Shown piece after piece: positions 63,906-64,000 of a stretch of 64,000 nt of DNA (positions within the stretch are counted from its first letter, which is position 1; the number at the start of each line of letters is the position of its first letter). The stretch is from an uncultured Pelagibacteraceae bacterium. GTDB lineage: Bacteria; Pseudomonadota; Alphaproteobacteria; Pelagibacterales; AG-422-B15. Where the stretch lies: NCBI GenBank assembly GCA_902524285.1, contig CABZCR010000002.1, positions 1 to 64,000 on the forward strand, in the 5' to 3' direction. Position numbers and translations under genes: made by a program. Below the pieces are notes generated by a model that saw only the letters and a program-made list of their open reading frames with translations, was not told where the DNA came from and did not search any database.

Positions 63906-64000
63906 TCTTAAAAAAAAGAGCTGAAAAGTCTAATAGATCAAATAAGGTCTCTGAGATAATCAGAAAAGCTGTAAGTGAAGTTTTGGTAAGAAATGAACTT
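63902..64000 (+). CDS. rbfA: Ribosome-binding factor A (3' end outside window)
   Basis: A GTG-started frame beginning inside the infB stop (GTGA overlap) reads MILKKRAEKSNRSNKVSEIIRKAVSEVL for the first 28 residues and stays open to the window end. The pattern of basic residues followed by a VxExIRKxxSEVL helix matches RbfA N-termini, and infB-rbfA is a near-universal pair. RbfA assists 16S 5'-end maturation and cold adaptation. Only about a quarter of the protein is visible. Confidence 0.82.
   Translation, partial: MILKKRAEKSNRSNKVSEIIRKAVSEVLVRNEL

Noticed and set aside
1-64000. tRNA, rRNA, CRISPR, IS or prophage
   Set aside because: No gap is long enough for rRNA; no tRNA-like T-arm, spaced direct repeats, transposase or phage gene was found in any gap or frame.

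Overview
This window comes from an AT-rich, streamlined alphaproteobacterium. The gene order is alphaproteobacterial throughout: lptE-holA-parB-parA-rsmG-mnmG-mnmE, rho-hemJ-hemH-hemE | maf-aroE-coaE-dnaQ, secB-fxsA-Tim44-like, hslUV-his, grpE-dnaKJ, lpoA-like-rsmI-BON-gshB, and murJ-trpS-usp-nfuA-tsaB-fur-plsC-miaB-phoH-ybeY-corC-lnt-metK-trmB-nusA-infB-rbfA. Tiny or negative intergenic distances, low GC and missing members of conserved gene strings suggest a free-living marine lineage of the HIMB59/AEGEAN-169 or SAR11/SAR116 sort. That placement is an inference, not a phylogenetic result. I see no CRISPR, prophage, insertion sequence, rRNA or tRNA.

Layout. 1-2.2 kb: truncated sulfotransferase, LptE-like lipoprotein, holA (+). 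2.2-14.7 kb: mostly minus strand, with the partition genes parAB, rsmG carrying a perfect parS site, the tRNA-modification pair mnmG/mnmE, a 2Fe-2S protein, a plus-strand repair/salvage pair (MGMT, apt), a two-gene secreted/outer-membrane cassette (inverse-autotransporter-type barrel plus an unknown secreted protein), rho, and the haem genes hemE-hemH-hemJ. 14.72-14.99 kb: the gap between hemE and maf, which by position, DnaA-box-like sites, AT-rich stretches and an inverted-repeat structure is the likely chromosomal origin of replication. Genes diverge away from it on both sides. 15-18.5 kb: maf, aroE, coaE, dnaQ, Nudix (+).

18.5-28 kb: secB, fxsA, Tim44-like, thioesterase, the HslUV protease, and a histidine operon (hisB, hisH, hisA, hisF, hisE) with a peroxiredoxin and a DUF1330 gene inserted, followed by hinT, a hotdog thioesterase and an MDR oxidoreductase. 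28-32 kb: minus-strand GT8-like glycosyltransferase, two SDRs, a PfkB sugar/nucleoside kinase and nth. 32-37 kb: dapB and the chaperone set dnaJ, dnaK, grpE. 37-45 kb: RNase PH, rdgB, LpoA-like lipoprotein, rsmI, BON lipoprotein, gshB, an esterase and the malic enzyme/phosphotransacetylase fusion. 45-64 kb: a long plus-strand run for envelope, tRNA, ribosome and translation functions from murJ to rbfA (cut by the window end), interrupted only by a minus-strand polysaccharide deacetylase.

The main points of interest are the origin/parS pair, the stand-alone inverse-autotransporter barrel with its secreted neighbour, the terminator-like leader in front of nusA where rimP is expected, and the way convergent genes share a four-base TTAA as both stop codons. 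There is no intergenic stretch longer than 300 bases; the largest is the origin region (273 bases).
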